A stretch of 64,000 nucleotides of DNA from SFDP01 sp051891855 (GCA_051891855.1 JBJFFP010000024.1:55567-119566), one strand, 5' to 3'. Shown: positions 43,896 to 53,209, counted from the first letter of the stretch. Numbers and translations: made by a program. The notes: a model not told the origin generated them from the letters alone.

Positions 43896-45110
43896 TTAAT
43901 CAAAGTACCTCATTTTGTAGTTGCGTTTCTCTTCGTATTCTTCCAGAAGCATCCCCATAATGAAGGCAAAAACCATAACCATTGGCTGCATAAATCCCGC
44001 CTCCGTAAAGGTGGTAAGCAGCATAAATACAAACATAAAGATTAACAGCATATACTTCTTCTTATTGTAGTAGTAAACTCTTTGTATCTGAAAAAAAAGA
44101 ATCATGATTAATCCACAATATACAAGCGTTCCCAAAATCCCCGTTTCTCCAAATAAAATAGGCCAAAACAAATCCTTCAGATATTGCTTCGATTGGGGCC
44201 CCAGTGTGGGATCATCTGCTATTTGATATAGATAATACACCGGAGAATAGTGGTTTGCAGCATAGGTAGATCCAAAGGTTCCAAAGCCTGTTCCAATGGG
44301 AAAATAGTCTCTGGCAATTTCCAGAGAGGCGGAAGTCATCAGACTCTTTGCATACCTTCCATGCCCCTGAATATAGTAAAAGTAAATCTTATCCCAGGCC
44401 AGAAATACAAGGGGTATCGCCATATAGAGAATATATCTGAGCTTCGTTTTTACTTTTTTATAAACAATAATGTAGTATAAGAAGCCAAAGATAAGTATGG
44501 CTCCATAAGCCTTTTCTTTCCCACTCAAAACCAGCATAATAAGCATCAGGAAAAGACATGTCCTGCGCAGCCATACCCGTTTGTGGTTACAGAAGATTAA
44601 TAAGGCAAACAGCAGTGTGGATTTTGCACAAATATCCCATGCCTCCGGTTGAATGAATACCTGGGGAAAAAGCAGCGAAAGCATATAATAGCCAAACCAC
44701 AAAAGACTCAACACCTGAACCACCGGTTCCTGCTCTTCCAAATTAATTTTCAACAGCTTCTGAATATATCCTGCGGACAGCAGAATCATAAAAAATTTGG
44801 ACGCCAAAACAGCAGAAACCACAACAACCCAAAGGGGCTGAAATTTATACAAAGCATTTCCTGCAAGTCCGCATAAAAGAAAGGTCAACAACAAAACAAG
44901 CTCTATTCGCTTGCTTTTTGCCAACCTTGATAGCTTCTTTCCTCTGGTTTTAATATAGTCATAGAGTGCAAGCGGAAAACATAATAAGGCTATGCACTCA
45001 TCAAAGACCTTGAGCCAAGAAATCGTATCTTCCAGAACGCCATGGAAAACAAACGCCGAAAGCAGCAGCATCCATAGCAAAACTCCTCTGTCTTTTTTCA
45101 TAAATATCAT
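43896..45110 (-). CDS. Wzy-like O-antigen polymerase/ligase (copy 3 in transcription order)
   Basis: The 404-residue protein has about ten membrane segments and one large outer loop. Between segments it has FPIGTGFGTFGSTYA near 272-286, the P-x-G-x-G-x-G-T-F block of the O-antigen ligase/polymerase (Wzy/WaaL) superfamily. Such proteins join lipid-linked repeat units outside the membrane. Its ATG overlaps the acetyltransferase stop by 4 bases. Two other polymerase-like genes lie at 49997 and 61438. Confidence 0.8.
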   Translation of the reverse strand: MIFMKKDRGVLLWMLLLSAFVFHGVLEDTISWLKVFDECIALLCFPLALYDYIKTRGKKLSRLAKSKRIELVLLLTFLLCGLAGNALYKFQPLWVVVVSAVLASKFFMILLSAGYIQKLLKINLEEQEPVVQVLSLLWFGYYMLSLLFPQVFIQPEAWDICAKSTLLFALLIFCNHKRVWLRRTCLFLMLIMLVLSGKEKAYGAILIFGFLYYIIVYKKVKTKLRYILYMAIPLVFLAWDKIYFYYIQGHGRYAKSLMTSASLEIARDYFPIGTGFGTFGSTYAANHYSPVYYLYQIADDPTLGPQSKQYLKDLFWPILFGETGILGTLVYCGLIMILFFQIQRVYYYNKKKYMLLIFMFVFMLLTTFTEAGFMQPMVMVFAFIMGMLLEEYEEKRNYKMRYFD

Positions 45111-45718
45111 ACTTCTTTCTTAGGCAACCATTCAAGTTGCGACCTGTCCTCCAGCTTCTCGTACAGTCTGCCGATATGCTCTTTGACCATTGAATCATCC
45201 AGCTTTGAATAGTCTACTTTCAATAATTCGTCTATCAGCTCATCCGAAAATCTGTACTTCATAATTTTCGCCGGTACTCCTCCCACTACTGCATAGGGTG
45301 GAACATCCTTATTGACCACACTTCCGGCTGCAATAACAGCACCTTGTCCAATATGCACTCCTGACAGAATCATTGCCCGGCAACCTATCCAGACATCATC
45401 ATCCACTATAATATCTCCTTTGGACAGTGCTTCATACGAATCCCCCATTACTCTTACCTTAAAAGGAAAGGTAGAGCATAAACCGATGTCATGTTCCCGT
45501 CCTAACAGGAATAAAGTCTCCCCACCGATAGAGCAATAATTTCCAATCTTAAGCTTCCTCTCTTCTACATCATTAAGCAGCCTGATTTCTCCATAGGTTC
45601 CTTTTCCCACACTGACCTGCTCCGGATTAAACAAAGATTTGACCCATGTTCCGTTATGCTCATTTTGCTTTCTCCACTTTCTCCTGAAGATCAATAATCT
45701 GATTATATTCATTAGCAT
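45107..45718 (-). CDS. Hexapeptide-repeat acetyltransferase (CatB/xenobiotic type)
   Basis: The 203-residue protein has a left-handed beta-helix made of hexapeptide repeats, ending with VIAAGSVVNKDVPPYAVVGGVPAKIMKYRF, the standard C-terminal turn of the CatB-like branch. The loop GREHDIG carries a likely catalytic His and IVDDDVWIGCRAMI the helix core. It would O-acetylate a sugar of the repeat unit or an NDP-sugar. First gene after the promoter at 45776-45804. Start at 45718 or 45712. Confidence 0.87.
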   Translation of the reverse strand: MLMNIIRLLIFRRKWRKQNEHNGTWVKSLFNPEQVSVGKGTYGEIRLLNDVEERKLKIGNYCSIGGETLFLLGREHDIGLCSTFPFKVRVMGDSYEALSKGDIIVDDDVWIGCRAMILSGVHIGQGAVIAAGSVVNKDVPPYAVVGGVPAKIMKYRFSDELIDELLKVDYSKLDDSMVKEHIGRLYEKLEDRSQLEWLPKKEV

Positions 45719-45775
45719 CTCATTTCTTTACCTTTCTTCTTCAGGCTCTTTCCAAATTTCTCCCCAATTGTATAG

Positions 45776-45804
45776 ATTATATAGTAAAATTAAAATACTG
45801 ACAA
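45776..45804 (-). promoter_or_regulatory. Strong internal promoter before the acetyltransferase gene
   Basis: TTGTCA (45799-45804), 17 bases, TATAAT (45776-45781) on the minus strand. The -10 is perfect and the -35 differs at one base. Transcription would begin near 45769, leaving a leader of about 50 bases. It lies in the 108-base gap after the GT2 gene and probably starts a new transcript for the 29-45 kb block. Confidence 0.72.
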
Positions 45805-45826
45805 GCTTCTTTGCTCTTGCTTATTA

Positions 45827-46738
45827 CTACCTGTTTCCGAAAAAAATGGACATCCTTATGGTAAAAGCCATATTCTTTGTAATGTATTTTGGCTTTCTGG
45901 AACATGCCAATGCTAATCTTGAAAGAATACTCTTTTTATAATTTTCCACCCGTTCTATAAACCCTTTATTTTCTACCGGAATTATCTCTGCATAATTCTT
46001 CAGAATTTCTCCGGCCTGTTGATCTATCCCTATATCCGCTTCCGTAAATATCTCTTTTAATCTTTGTCGGATAATAGCTGTGTAATTATGCTTTATGCCG
46101 ATAACATTACGATCATGCTGCCTGTATTTCATGCTGATCCATTCGTGATATATAATTTTTCCTCCTACTGCCATACAGACTCCGGCAAGGTAGGAATCAT
46201 GCATAGAAACGGTCTTAGGCATAGCTTTCTTTCGAATTAATTTGGCCGCCTCATGGTTATAAACCATCGTACATCCCAAAACATTCGGAGCACACATTAC
46301 TGTATATAAATCAGCTGCCGGCTCTCTCCTGTAAACCACTCTGTTCAATCCCTGTAATTTGCTGTCAACCAACTCAGCATTGGAAAAATATATTTGCGGT
46401 TTTTCTTCTGTCCCCAGCATTTCTATAGCTTTTTCCAGCTTGTTGGGAAACCAGTAATCATCTTGATCTGCAAAGGCATAATAATCACCCTCTTCACAGA
46501 CTTTTAATAACTGCAAAAAGCTTTTTGCAGATTTCAGATTTTCGCCGCGTACCAAGATCAGCTGTTGCTTTTTTTCATATTCCTGAAGAATTTCTACGGT
46601 TCTGTCCTGAGAACCGTCATCCCTTACCCACAGCTTCATTTCAAAGCTGCCTTCCTGGGCCAGAATAGACTCAATCTGTTCGTGAATATACTCTTCTCCG
46701 TTATATGCCGACATTAAAACGACTATTTTCTTTTTCAT
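45827..46738 (-). CDS. GT2 glycosyltransferase (RgpB-like)
   Basis: The 303-residue protein has VVLMSAYNGEEYIHEQI, VRDDGSQDRT and FADQDDYWFPNKL, the F-A-D-Q-D-D metal block typical of rhamnan-synthesis RgpB-like GT2 enzymes. The following SNAELVDSKL and MHDSYLAG segments fit that group. It is soluble. It overlaps the upstream GT4 gene by 4 bases, and the 108-base gap with a promoter comes after it. Confidence 0.87.
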   Translation of the reverse strand: MKKKIVVLMSAYNGEEYIHEQIESILAQEGSFEMKLWVRDDGSQDRTVEILQEYEKKQQLILVRGENLKSAKSFLQLLKVCEEGDYYAFADQDDYWFPNKLEKAIEMLGTEEKPQIYFSNAELVDSKLQGLNRVVYRREPAADLYTVMCAPNVLGCTMVYNHEAAKLIRKKAMPKTVSMHDSYLAGVCMAVGGKIIYHEWISMKYRQHDRNVIGIKHNYTAIIRQRLKEIFTEADIGIDQQAGEILKNYAEIIPVENKGFIERVENYKKSILSRLALACSRKPKYITKNMAFTIRMSIFFGNR

Positions 46739-47970
46739 TTTGCTATCCTTAATAATTTGTTATATTCATCCAATAACATATCTGCATATAATTCCCAATA
46801 ATGTCTGTTTTCTGCCCTCTTACAGATTTTTATTGCCATATTTTCATACATTTCGCTTGGCATAGAATAAATATTCTCAATTTTATTAATTAAATCAGTG
46901 GAATTCCCCGCTTCAAATAAATAACCTGTTATTCCATCATCTACTAATTCAGGTAATCCTCCAATATTACTTGCAACAATGATTTTGCCTTTCGCCAAAG
47001 ATTGAAGCAAGGCATATGGACAATTCTCATACCATTCAGAAGGAATAACAATAACACGAGCTTCTTCTATTATTTTTTCCATTTCATCACCATAAATTGG
47101 TCCCGGAAGCTCTATATTGGTTAAATCATTATTTTTTATATAGGCAAGCATCTCATTCAAAATAGGACCGGTGCCCACAATTTTTAATTTTCTTTTACAA
47201 TTAGATAGTTTATGAGCTTTCAAAAGTGTCATAATACCTTTTTCTTTTGAAAATCTTCCAAAATATAAGACATAGTCTTTGTACTCTTTATTAAACTTAT
47301 ATTCCTGGGTAATCGGAAGTGGATTTGTTCTGGTAATTATCCTTGATGTTGTTACTTTTGATTCAATCATTTTTTGTCTGTAGAATTCACATTCGGTAAT
47401 ATATAAATCGATTAAGTCATACTTATTCTTTTTAATTAGATATTTTTTTTCACATGCTGCCAAAATGCTTTTTGCTGTAGATTCCTTAACACATTTTTGC
47501 CTGACGCAATTAATAACACTCCCCTGTAGGCATTTTTCACATATTTTTCCATTTGAGAGCATGGTATAATTAGGACAGGCAAAAATTAAATCATGCATCG
47601 TCATAACAACCGGAATATTATGCTTTTTTAATACTTCGATAACAGAAAACGTAATCTGTCTGTGAAGTAATCCAACATGTGCTATATCGGGGTGTTCCTT
47701 TTCAATTAAAAGTTCCATTTTTTCAGCTGCTGCTTTATTAAAGAAAAAACTTTTAACAGCATCAATTTTATACTTTATTCCATTATCTTGATTATAATCT
47801 ATATTTGGCACAAAAAATTCGTCTTGATCACAGGGAAAATTTTTATCATCTTTCATTGCAAAATAAATAACTTCATGCCCCTTTGCCATTAAAGCATCCG
47901 CTTGTGCAAAATAGTATGCTTCTGATCCGCCCCTATTGTAGTGAAATTTATTTATCAATAATATTTTCAT
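46735..47970 (-). CDS. GT4 family glycosyltransferase
   Basis: The 411-residue product begins ILLINKFHYNRGGSEAYYFAQADAL, with MTMHDLIFACPNYTMLSNGKICEKC in the middle, where a cysteine group (CEKC and NCVRQKC) may bind metal. The C-terminal domain has FGRFSKEKGIMTLLKA and PSEWYENCPYALLQSLA as the donor-site loop. The H-D-L-I-F-A-C-P-N block with cysteines is a known GT4 subgroup. AT-rich compared with genes on both sides. One base overlaps the epimerase gene. Confidence 0.87.
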   Translation of the reverse strand: MKILLINKFHYNRGGSEAYYFAQADALMAKGHEVIYFAMKDDKNFPCDQDEFFVPNIDYNQDNGIKYKIDAVKSFFFNKAAAEKMELLIEKEHPDIAHVGLLHRQITFSVIEVLKKHNIPVVMTMHDLIFACPNYTMLSNGKICEKCLQGSVINCVRQKCVKESTAKSILAACEKKYLIKKNKYDLIDLYITECEFYRQKMIESKVTTSRIITRTNPLPITQEYKFNKEYKDYVLYFGRFSKEKGIMTLLKAHKLSNCKRKLKIVGTGPILNEMLAYIKNNDLTNIELPGPIYGDEMEKIIEEARVIVIPSEWYENCPYALLQSLAKGKIIVASNIGGLPELVDDGITGYLFEAGNSTDLINKIENIYSMPSEMYENMAIKICKRAENRHYWELYADMLLDEYNKLLRIAK

Positions 47971-48902
47971 TATAGTAATTCCTTTTTTATAAAAGCAGCA
48001 GTTTTCTTTATCCCTTCTTCTAAGGAGATAGGATTCAAACTACCGTAATACTTTTCATACCTGCTAATATCCAAATAATTAGTTGGAACATCTACAGCTC
48101 TTCTTTCCTTATAAACGACATTCAACTCCACATCTAATGTATCTTTTATAATATTAAGAACTTCTTTAATCGAAGTTCCATATCCACAACCAAGATTAAA
48201 TATATGGTGCTGGTTCTCCCCCTCCACAATTTGCAGAATTGCTCTGATGGCATCATCAATATAAATAAAGTCTCTTACGACAGTTCCATCTCCATATACC
48301 TGTATTTCCTCACCTTTCAGTGCCTTATAGGTAAATGTTGTTATGGCTCCAAGGACCCCATTTGGCCTTTGGTATGGTCCATATGGATTTGCCAATCGAA
48401 TAATTCTATAATCCAATCCGTACATATAATGATATAGATAAAGCAGTTTCTCTATTGCAACTTTCTGCAATCCATACGAGCATATTGGATTTGTTGCCGT
48501 AATTTCTGATAAAGGACAATTGGATTCTTTACCATAAACGGTTCCCCCCGATGAAATAAATACAACTTTCTTCACTTTAAACTTTACACATGCATCAAAT
48601 AGATTTGATGAGAATAATACGTTTGCTTGAATATCCTGACTAACATGTTGATTTGATGTGGCAGGAACATTTGTACTCACTAGGTGATATACTATCTCTT
48701 GATTTTCCAGGAAAGAAAAATCAGTATCCAAATTCAGAAGAGATTCGACTATGTGTACATTCCTAAAACCGAACTTTTCAATGTTAGAAAAATACTCTCT
48801 TCTCTTATCCACCAATGTCAAATTATTTTTTTTGTTTTGTGCAAGTTTAATGGTTATATTTGTTCCGATAAAACCGGCAGCTCCCATTATTAAAATATTC
48901 AT
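47970..48902 (-). CDS. NAD-dependent sugar epimerase/dehydratase (extended SDR, GalE-like)
   Basis: The 310-residue SDR protein has the NAD loop GAAGFIG (7-13), FISSGGTVYG near 115-124 with the catalytic Ser, and Tyr143-x3-Lys147 in SYGLQK. RLANPYGPYQRP and VRDFIYIDD are the substrate-domain blocks of UDP-glucose 4-epimerase relatives. It most likely epimerises an NDP-hexose or hexosamine. It is AT-rich and starts the trio 45.8-48.9 kb. The exact sugar is not resolved. Confidence 0.87.
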   Translation of the reverse strand: MNILIMGAAGFIGTNITIKLAQNKKNNLTLVDKRREYFSNIEKFGFRNVHIVESLLNLDTDFSFLENQEIVYHLVSTNVPATSNQHVSQDIQANVLFSSNLFDACVKFKVKKVVFISSGGTVYGKESNCPLSEITATNPICSYGLQKVAIEKLLYLYHYMYGLDYRIIRLANPYGPYQRPNGVLGAITTFTYKALKGEEIQVYGDGTVVRDFIYIDDAIRAILQIVEGENQHHIFNLGCGYGTSIKEVLNIIKDTLDVELNVVYKERRAVDVPTNYLDISRYEKYYGSLNPISLEEGIKKTAAFIKKELL

Positions 48903-48965
48903 TGCTTGTATAACTCCGATGTTTTATTTGTCTGGAGGAATAATTCCATCAAATATGCTTCAATT

Positions 48966-50006
48966 TTATTGATTGAATGGATTATCATTTACAGCTTTAA
49001 CCGCAGGAATCTCAAAAATACTGTATTTTTCCTTTGTCCAGAATTTCAACTTATGCTTAACTACCCACCAACCAGGTACCCAAATTGCTTTATGCATCGC
49101 CGGAGATGCCGATCCAATCATCCAGCACTCTCGATCACAATTCTTAACACATTGTCTTACCTGATTTGCCTGTGTAGAATTCCATAATTCCTCCCAGGAC
49201 TGTTTTCTCAAATTTCCCATAACCGCCTTCTGTTCCATACCGTTACAGGGAATAACATCGCAAAAAGGATCAATAAAGAAAGCATCCTTTCCCATTTCAC
49301 AGGGCAGCAGCCGCTTATTTCCATAGATATAATTAACCAATCCATGATTAAAATAAGCTCTGAACCATTTTTTGGGAGACCTGCTCGCCAATAAAATATT
49401 GATCAGCTTCTCAAAATTTTGGGCTACCTTCAGCTTGTTGTCAATTTTATTGTCTGTTTTTCTGAAATAAAAGGAATTGTGCAGCGTTGCCGTGGCAAAT
49501 TCCATTCCCAAATCATCTCCCAGCTGATAGAGGGGAACAAGGTCTTCACAGTTCATATCCTGAACCGTCATTCCAAAGCCTACATCCGGATGTCCCATTT
49601 CCACCAACGTTTTCAGCGTAGTATATCCTCGATTAAAGCCATCGGGAATCCCACGAATCTTATCATTGGTTTCCTGCATTCCCTCTATACTGATACGGAT
49701 GCCTACCTTGGGAAACTCTTTACACAGAGCAATAATCCGATCCGTAAAATATCCATTAGTGGAGATAACTACCCGATCTGACTTCTTATACAGCTCCCGC
49801 ACAATATCCGGAATATCCTGGCGTATAAACGGTTCTCCCCCGGTAATATTGGTAAAAGCCATTTCCGGCAGTCTTTTTATCTCCTCCAGTGTTATTTCCT
49901 CACTGGGCTTTGAAGGGTCTTTAAAGCAATCACACATATTGCAGCGTGCATTACATCTATAGGTTACAATTACGGTTCCATAAAGTGTTCTTTTTTTCAT
50001 TTCCAT
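48966..50006 (-). CDS. Radical SAM protein with C-terminal SPASM-like cysteines
   Basis: The 346-residue protein has the C-x3-C-x2-C cluster at Cys18, 22 and 25, the NITGGEPFIRQDI SAM-binding block near 53-65 and VVISTNGYF. The second half has CEMG, PFCDVIPCNGMEQ and CVKNCDRECW, fitting a SPASM or twitch domain with extra Fe-S clusters. Radical SAM/SPASM proteins modify peptides or sugars by radical chemistry, and such genes recur in polysaccharide loci without known function. No small peptide gene is adjacent. Overlaps the polymerase gene by 10 bases. Confidence 0.85.
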   Translation of the reverse strand: MEMKKRTLYGTVIVTYRCNARCNMCDCFKDPSKPSEEITLEEIKRLPEMAFTNITGGEPFIRQDIPDIVRELYKKSDRVVISTNGYFTDRIIALCKEFPKVGIRISIEGMQETNDKIRGIPDGFNRGYTTLKTLVEMGHPDVGFGMTVQDMNCEDLVPLYQLGDDLGMEFATATLHNSFYFRKTDNKIDNKLKVAQNFEKLINILLASRSPKKWFRAYFNHGLVNYIYGNKRLLPCEMGKDAFFIDPFCDVIPCNGMEQKAVMGNLRKQSWEELWNSTQANQVRQCVKNCDRECWMIGSASPAMHKAIWVPGWWVVKHKLKFWTKEKYSIFEIPAVKAVNDNPFNQ

Positions 50007-51592
50007 TTATTCCTCTTCTCTTTCATCCCATTTCCTATAATCACTCCCATAAAGGCAGCCAAACCGGTAATTACGGCAGCGGTAACAGTTCCTCGATACT
50101 TTTCTATGGTGATAAGATTTTTACTCAGACAAATGATCATCTCTGTCTGCTCATCCTGATACCCATAAACAACCGCATCTTTCTTCACTTCGTCGTGAAC
50201 GGAGTCCAGATAAACGGATTCCAGTTCAGGATGCTTTTTAAGGACAGCCACGTCAATATCCTTGCGGGGAACAATAACTGCTGTAGGTTCTTCTTTCAGG
50301 ACATAGTATCCTGTCCCACCGATAAGAGCAAAGAGCAGACAGACTCCGGCAATCCTATACCCACTTTTCTTAAGGAAGCTGCAGAATGCTTCCTCCACTT
50401 TATTTATGTGGGTAATTCTCAGTGAAATTTCTTTGTCCATACCGGAAAAAAATTTCAAGGTTTCCTCTTTTCCCTGTGTATATAAAAGTTCCCCTGCAAA
50501 TAATAGGGATATATTTTTGAAAGAGGTATTAAATAAAAAAGGCTCCATAATCCCCGCCACTAGGCAGGCCAAAATAATTGTCAGCTCATTATTCTTATCT
50601 TTACGACAGCAATTTCTGATTAAAACAAAATATCCGCCAAAGGCTGCCGCTGCAAATAAGATGCCGTAGGTAACATAAGCATTGACATATGAGTTGTCCA
50701 TAGTCAGCTGGGAAGTGATTATCTCTGAAATTTTATTCCCAAATACAGTAGGTGCTTTCAACGTCAAAAAATATTTTGCAAGGTTTAATCTGGTATTGGA
50801 AAGGTCATTAATTCTTTCATATAATTCTCCCTTCAATACCAGTGGTGCTGCAAAAGAGTATAATAGAATAATCGGAAAGATCAGTTTTACCAGAAACTGC
50901 TCCGGCCGATTCATTTTTTTTCTATAGTGCATATACAGGCAAATTGCCAGATAGAAGGTAACCGTTATTACCCCTGTGGAGCTTAATGAAAACAAAAACA
51001 CAAGTATATTTCCAAGCATAAAGCCCATGGCCGCCTTTAGGCCAAACCTCTCCCCCTGCAAATACACCAAAAGCATCACGAATACCAGGTAGGATATATG
51101 GAGTACATTCGGATGGCTCTGACCCAACCCCCAACGAATAATCATATCCATTCCTAATTTTTCATGTACTTTAAACGGCCCGTCAATAATATGTGCCATA
51201 TTTAATAAAGCCATGCCCACAAAGCTTATCGTCCAAACCCAGGCACCTGTGATAAATACCCGCTTTACAGAAACATTTTTCAACCCGGTTACCATAAGTA
51301 TATATATAAGTGCCCCTTTTTCCCCTGAAATAAGGTAGGTCATTGCCCCCAGCAGCAAAAGTAATACCACTATGATAAATTCCTTTTTCGTATAAGCGGT
51401 AAGGCACATTTTTCCTGTCCACGCAACAACTGCTGCAATCAGAATCAACTTATAGGCAGTCTGCCCATCGTATAAGCCGATTCCCTTTGCAAAAAGCATC
51501 AGACTCCAAAAGCATAAATAGAGAATTTCGGAAAGTCGTGTTACTCCTTGTTCAGTTTTCTTTTCTCCTGCTGTTATCCTCTGTTTTTCCAT
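49997..51592 (-). CDS. Wzy-like polymerase with extra C-terminal membrane-loop-membrane domain (copy 2)
   Basis: The 531-residue protein has a polymerase-like membrane core of about 380 residues with the GLGQSHPNVLHISYLV block near 155, matching GMGHPNAFHCMMLAI in the 61438-62655 product. From about residue 410 an unusual tail follows: a membrane segment (VCLLFALIGGTGYYVL), an outer domain of about 75 residues with EEPTAVIVP, and a last membrane segment (VTAAVITGLAAFMGVIIG). That layout recalls Wzz-type chain-length regulators in small form; this comparison is inference. It is the first gene after the promoter at 51628-51656. Confidence 0.75.
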   Translation of the reverse strand: MEKQRITAGEKKTEQGVTRLSEILYLCFWSLMLFAKGIGLYDGQTAYKLILIAAVVAWTGKMCLTAYTKKEFIIVVLLLLLGAMTYLISGEKGALIYILMVTGLKNVSVKRVFITGAWVWTISFVGMALLNMAHIIDGPFKVHEKLGMDMIIRWGLGQSHPNVLHISYLVFVMLLVYLQGERFGLKAAMGFMLGNILVFLFSLSSTGVITVTFYLAICLYMHYRKKMNRPEQFLVKLIFPIILLYSFAAPLVLKGELYERINDLSNTRLNLAKYFLTLKAPTVFGNKISEIITSQLTMDNSYVNAYVTYGILFAAAAFGGYFVLIRNCCRKDKNNELTIILACLVAGIMEPFLFNTSFKNISLLFAGELLYTQGKEETLKFFSGMDKEISLRITHINKVEEAFCSFLKKSGYRIAGVCLLFALIGGTGYYVLKEEPTAVIVPRKDIDVAVLKKHPELESVYLDSVHDEVKKDAVVYGYQDEQTEMIICLSKNLITIEKYRGTVTAAVITGLAAFMGVIIGNGMKEKRNKWK

Positions 51593-51627
51593 GCTTCTAC
51601 CCTGCTCCTAAATCATCCTGACTGATT

Positions 51628-51656
51628 ATTATACACCATAATGCTCTCCCTGCCAA
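51628..51656 (-). promoter_or_regulatory. Strong internal promoter before the second polymerase gene
   Basis: TTGGCA (51651-51656), 17 bases, TATAAT (51628-51633) on the minus strand. The -10 is perfect, the -35 differs at one base. Transcription should begin near 51621, about 29 bases before the ATG at 51592. Confidence 0.72.
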
Positions 51657-51665
51657 CCGGACTGC

Positions 51666-51690
51666 CGGAAACATGTTTCTCGGAAACATG
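51666..51690. repeat. Palindrome and direct repeat between flippase and polymerase genes
   Basis: CGGAAACATG occurs twice (51666-51675 and 51681-51690). GAAACATGTTTC (51668-51679) is a perfect palindrome, and CATGTTTC/GAAACATG (51672-51679 and 51683-51690) make an 8-bp hairpin with a 3-base loop directly after the flippase stop. No U-run follows, so a protein site or mRNA stabiliser is as likely as a terminator. It lies 9 bases upstream of the -35 of the promoter. Confidence 0.5.
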
Positions 51691-53208
51691 CTAATTTATC
51701 CTCTTCTTTACCAGTCCTGCCAGGTACCTGAATTCCCCAGTTTTTCCAAAAAAAATAAGAAACAGAAGGTTATAGATTACTACAATTGCTGCCCCGGTAA
51801 CCAAAAAAGACCCAAGGTTAATCTGCTTTAATAAATAGCTGCTGATGAATAAGACGATAACCAAAGTAATTCCGATAACCAACAGCTTTTTTGCCGTATC
51901 CACAAAATATTCTCCTGCTCCCTTTTCAAAGCATACCCGGTAAATGATGAAGGGCTTCGTCACATTGGCAATCAGCCCGGAGATAATGGTTCCGATATAC
52001 ACACCGGCCAGCCCGATGCTCTGTACCAGTATAATGGAGATAACCAGATTCACTACTCCCTGAATCAGGGCAAGAAATTTGTCCTGCTCAAATACTCCCG
52101 CTGCCGTTTTAAAGTTGGACAGCACGATTCTGTCCCCCTTAAAATAGTAATCAATGAGAATCAGGGCAATTACCGTATTGCTGAGTATCCATTTCTCACC
52201 CAGCCACAGATAAACCAGCGGGGTCAGCAAAACATAGAAGCCCACGGCGGACAATCCGTAAATCCAGTTGGCCACAAAACGATATACCTGAAACATTTCA
52301 TACTGCTTAGCTTTAGATTCTGTGGCAATCAGGTTCCCAAAGCTGGAAATAACGGAATTAAAGATGATATTCACAAAGCCGGAGATGGAATTGATTACCA
52401 TATTGTAATTGTCCACGATTCCCACTAATGCTACCTGGATCAGAGAGGAAATAATGATGCTGTCCGTCTGCAGCCTTGCCACATCTCCCACCTTATGGCA
52501 GACCAAAGCCTTGGTCTTGTCTGCAATCTCTTTTGTTTCCTCCTTTCCCAAAGGAATCACATTCTTATCCTTCAGATAGGGATACTGTTTATTTAAATAG
52601 GTGCTGACACATATTTTTTGTACTAATTCCACTGCTGCTGCTGCCAGCAGATAAAAAAGGAAGTTTCCGGTAAGCAGCAAAACAACCAGCTGTACAAGGG
52701 TGGTGACCAGCTTAGTGAGGGTCAGTACATTGGTCTGGATATAGTTTTTCTGTTCTGCATTCACCAAACTGTATTTATAGGCCACAAAGTAGGTGCTTAC
52801 CGTATTAAACAGAAAAATCAGATAGTAAACCGTCAGCTCCTGTATTCCGTAATCCCCGGGATTTTTAATAAAAAACTTTAAAAAAGGAATCAGGATAATC
52901 CCGATGGTGGCTACTACCGCCGCAATTATCCTGTAGGCTTTCTTATAAAACAGCATATAGGATTTGACCTTTTCCAGATCTCCTTTTGCTACGGGAGCAT
53001 AGAGACTGAAATTCAAGGCTGTTCCGATTCCCAGCTCTGCCAGAGAAAGCATAGTAAGGATTCCGGTATAGAGACCGTTTATTCCCAGTAACGTTTCATC
53101 CAGCTTCATGATAAATACCGTTCTGAGAACGAATCCCAGAACGGTGGAGCTGATGTTTCCTATGTAACCAAAGGCTATGTTTTTTGCCGCATGCTGAATT
53201 CTGCTCAA
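51691..53208 (-). CDS. Wzx-type oligosaccharide flippase
   Basis: The 505-residue protein has about twelve to fourteen membrane segments and the MOP/PST exporter start NIAFGYIGNISSTVLGFVLRTVFI. The start codon is a TTG at 53208 with GGGTGG 6 bases upstream; no in-frame ATG lies near. This matches in overall plan the AT-rich flippase at 24180. It flips lipid-linked units for the polymerases next to it. The upstream DUF6056-like gene ends one base before it. Confidence 0.9.
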   Translation of the reverse strand: MSRIQHAAKNIAFGYIGNISSTVLGFVLRTVFIMKLDETLLGINGLYTGILTMLSLAELGIGTALNFSLYAPVAKGDLEKVKSYMLFYKKAYRIIAAVVATIGIILIPFLKFFIKNPGDYGIQELTVYYLIFLFNTVSTYFVAYKYSLVNAEQKNYIQTNVLTLTKLVTTLVQLVVLLLTGNFLFYLLAAAAVELVQKICVSTYLNKQYPYLKDKNVIPLGKEETKEIADKTKALVCHKVGDVARLQTDSIIISSLIQVALVGIVDNYNMVINSISGFVNIIFNSVISSFGNLIATESKAKQYEMFQVYRFVANWIYGLSAVGFYVLLTPLVYLWLGEKWILSNTVIALILIDYYFKGDRIVLSNFKTAAGVFEQDKFLALIQGVVNLVISIILVQSIGLAGVYIGTIISGLIANVTKPFIIYRVCFEKGAGEYFVDTAKKLLVIGITLVIVLFISSYLLKQINLGSFLVTGAAIVVIYNLLFLIFFGKTGEFRYLAGLVKKRIN

Positions 53209-53209
53209 T

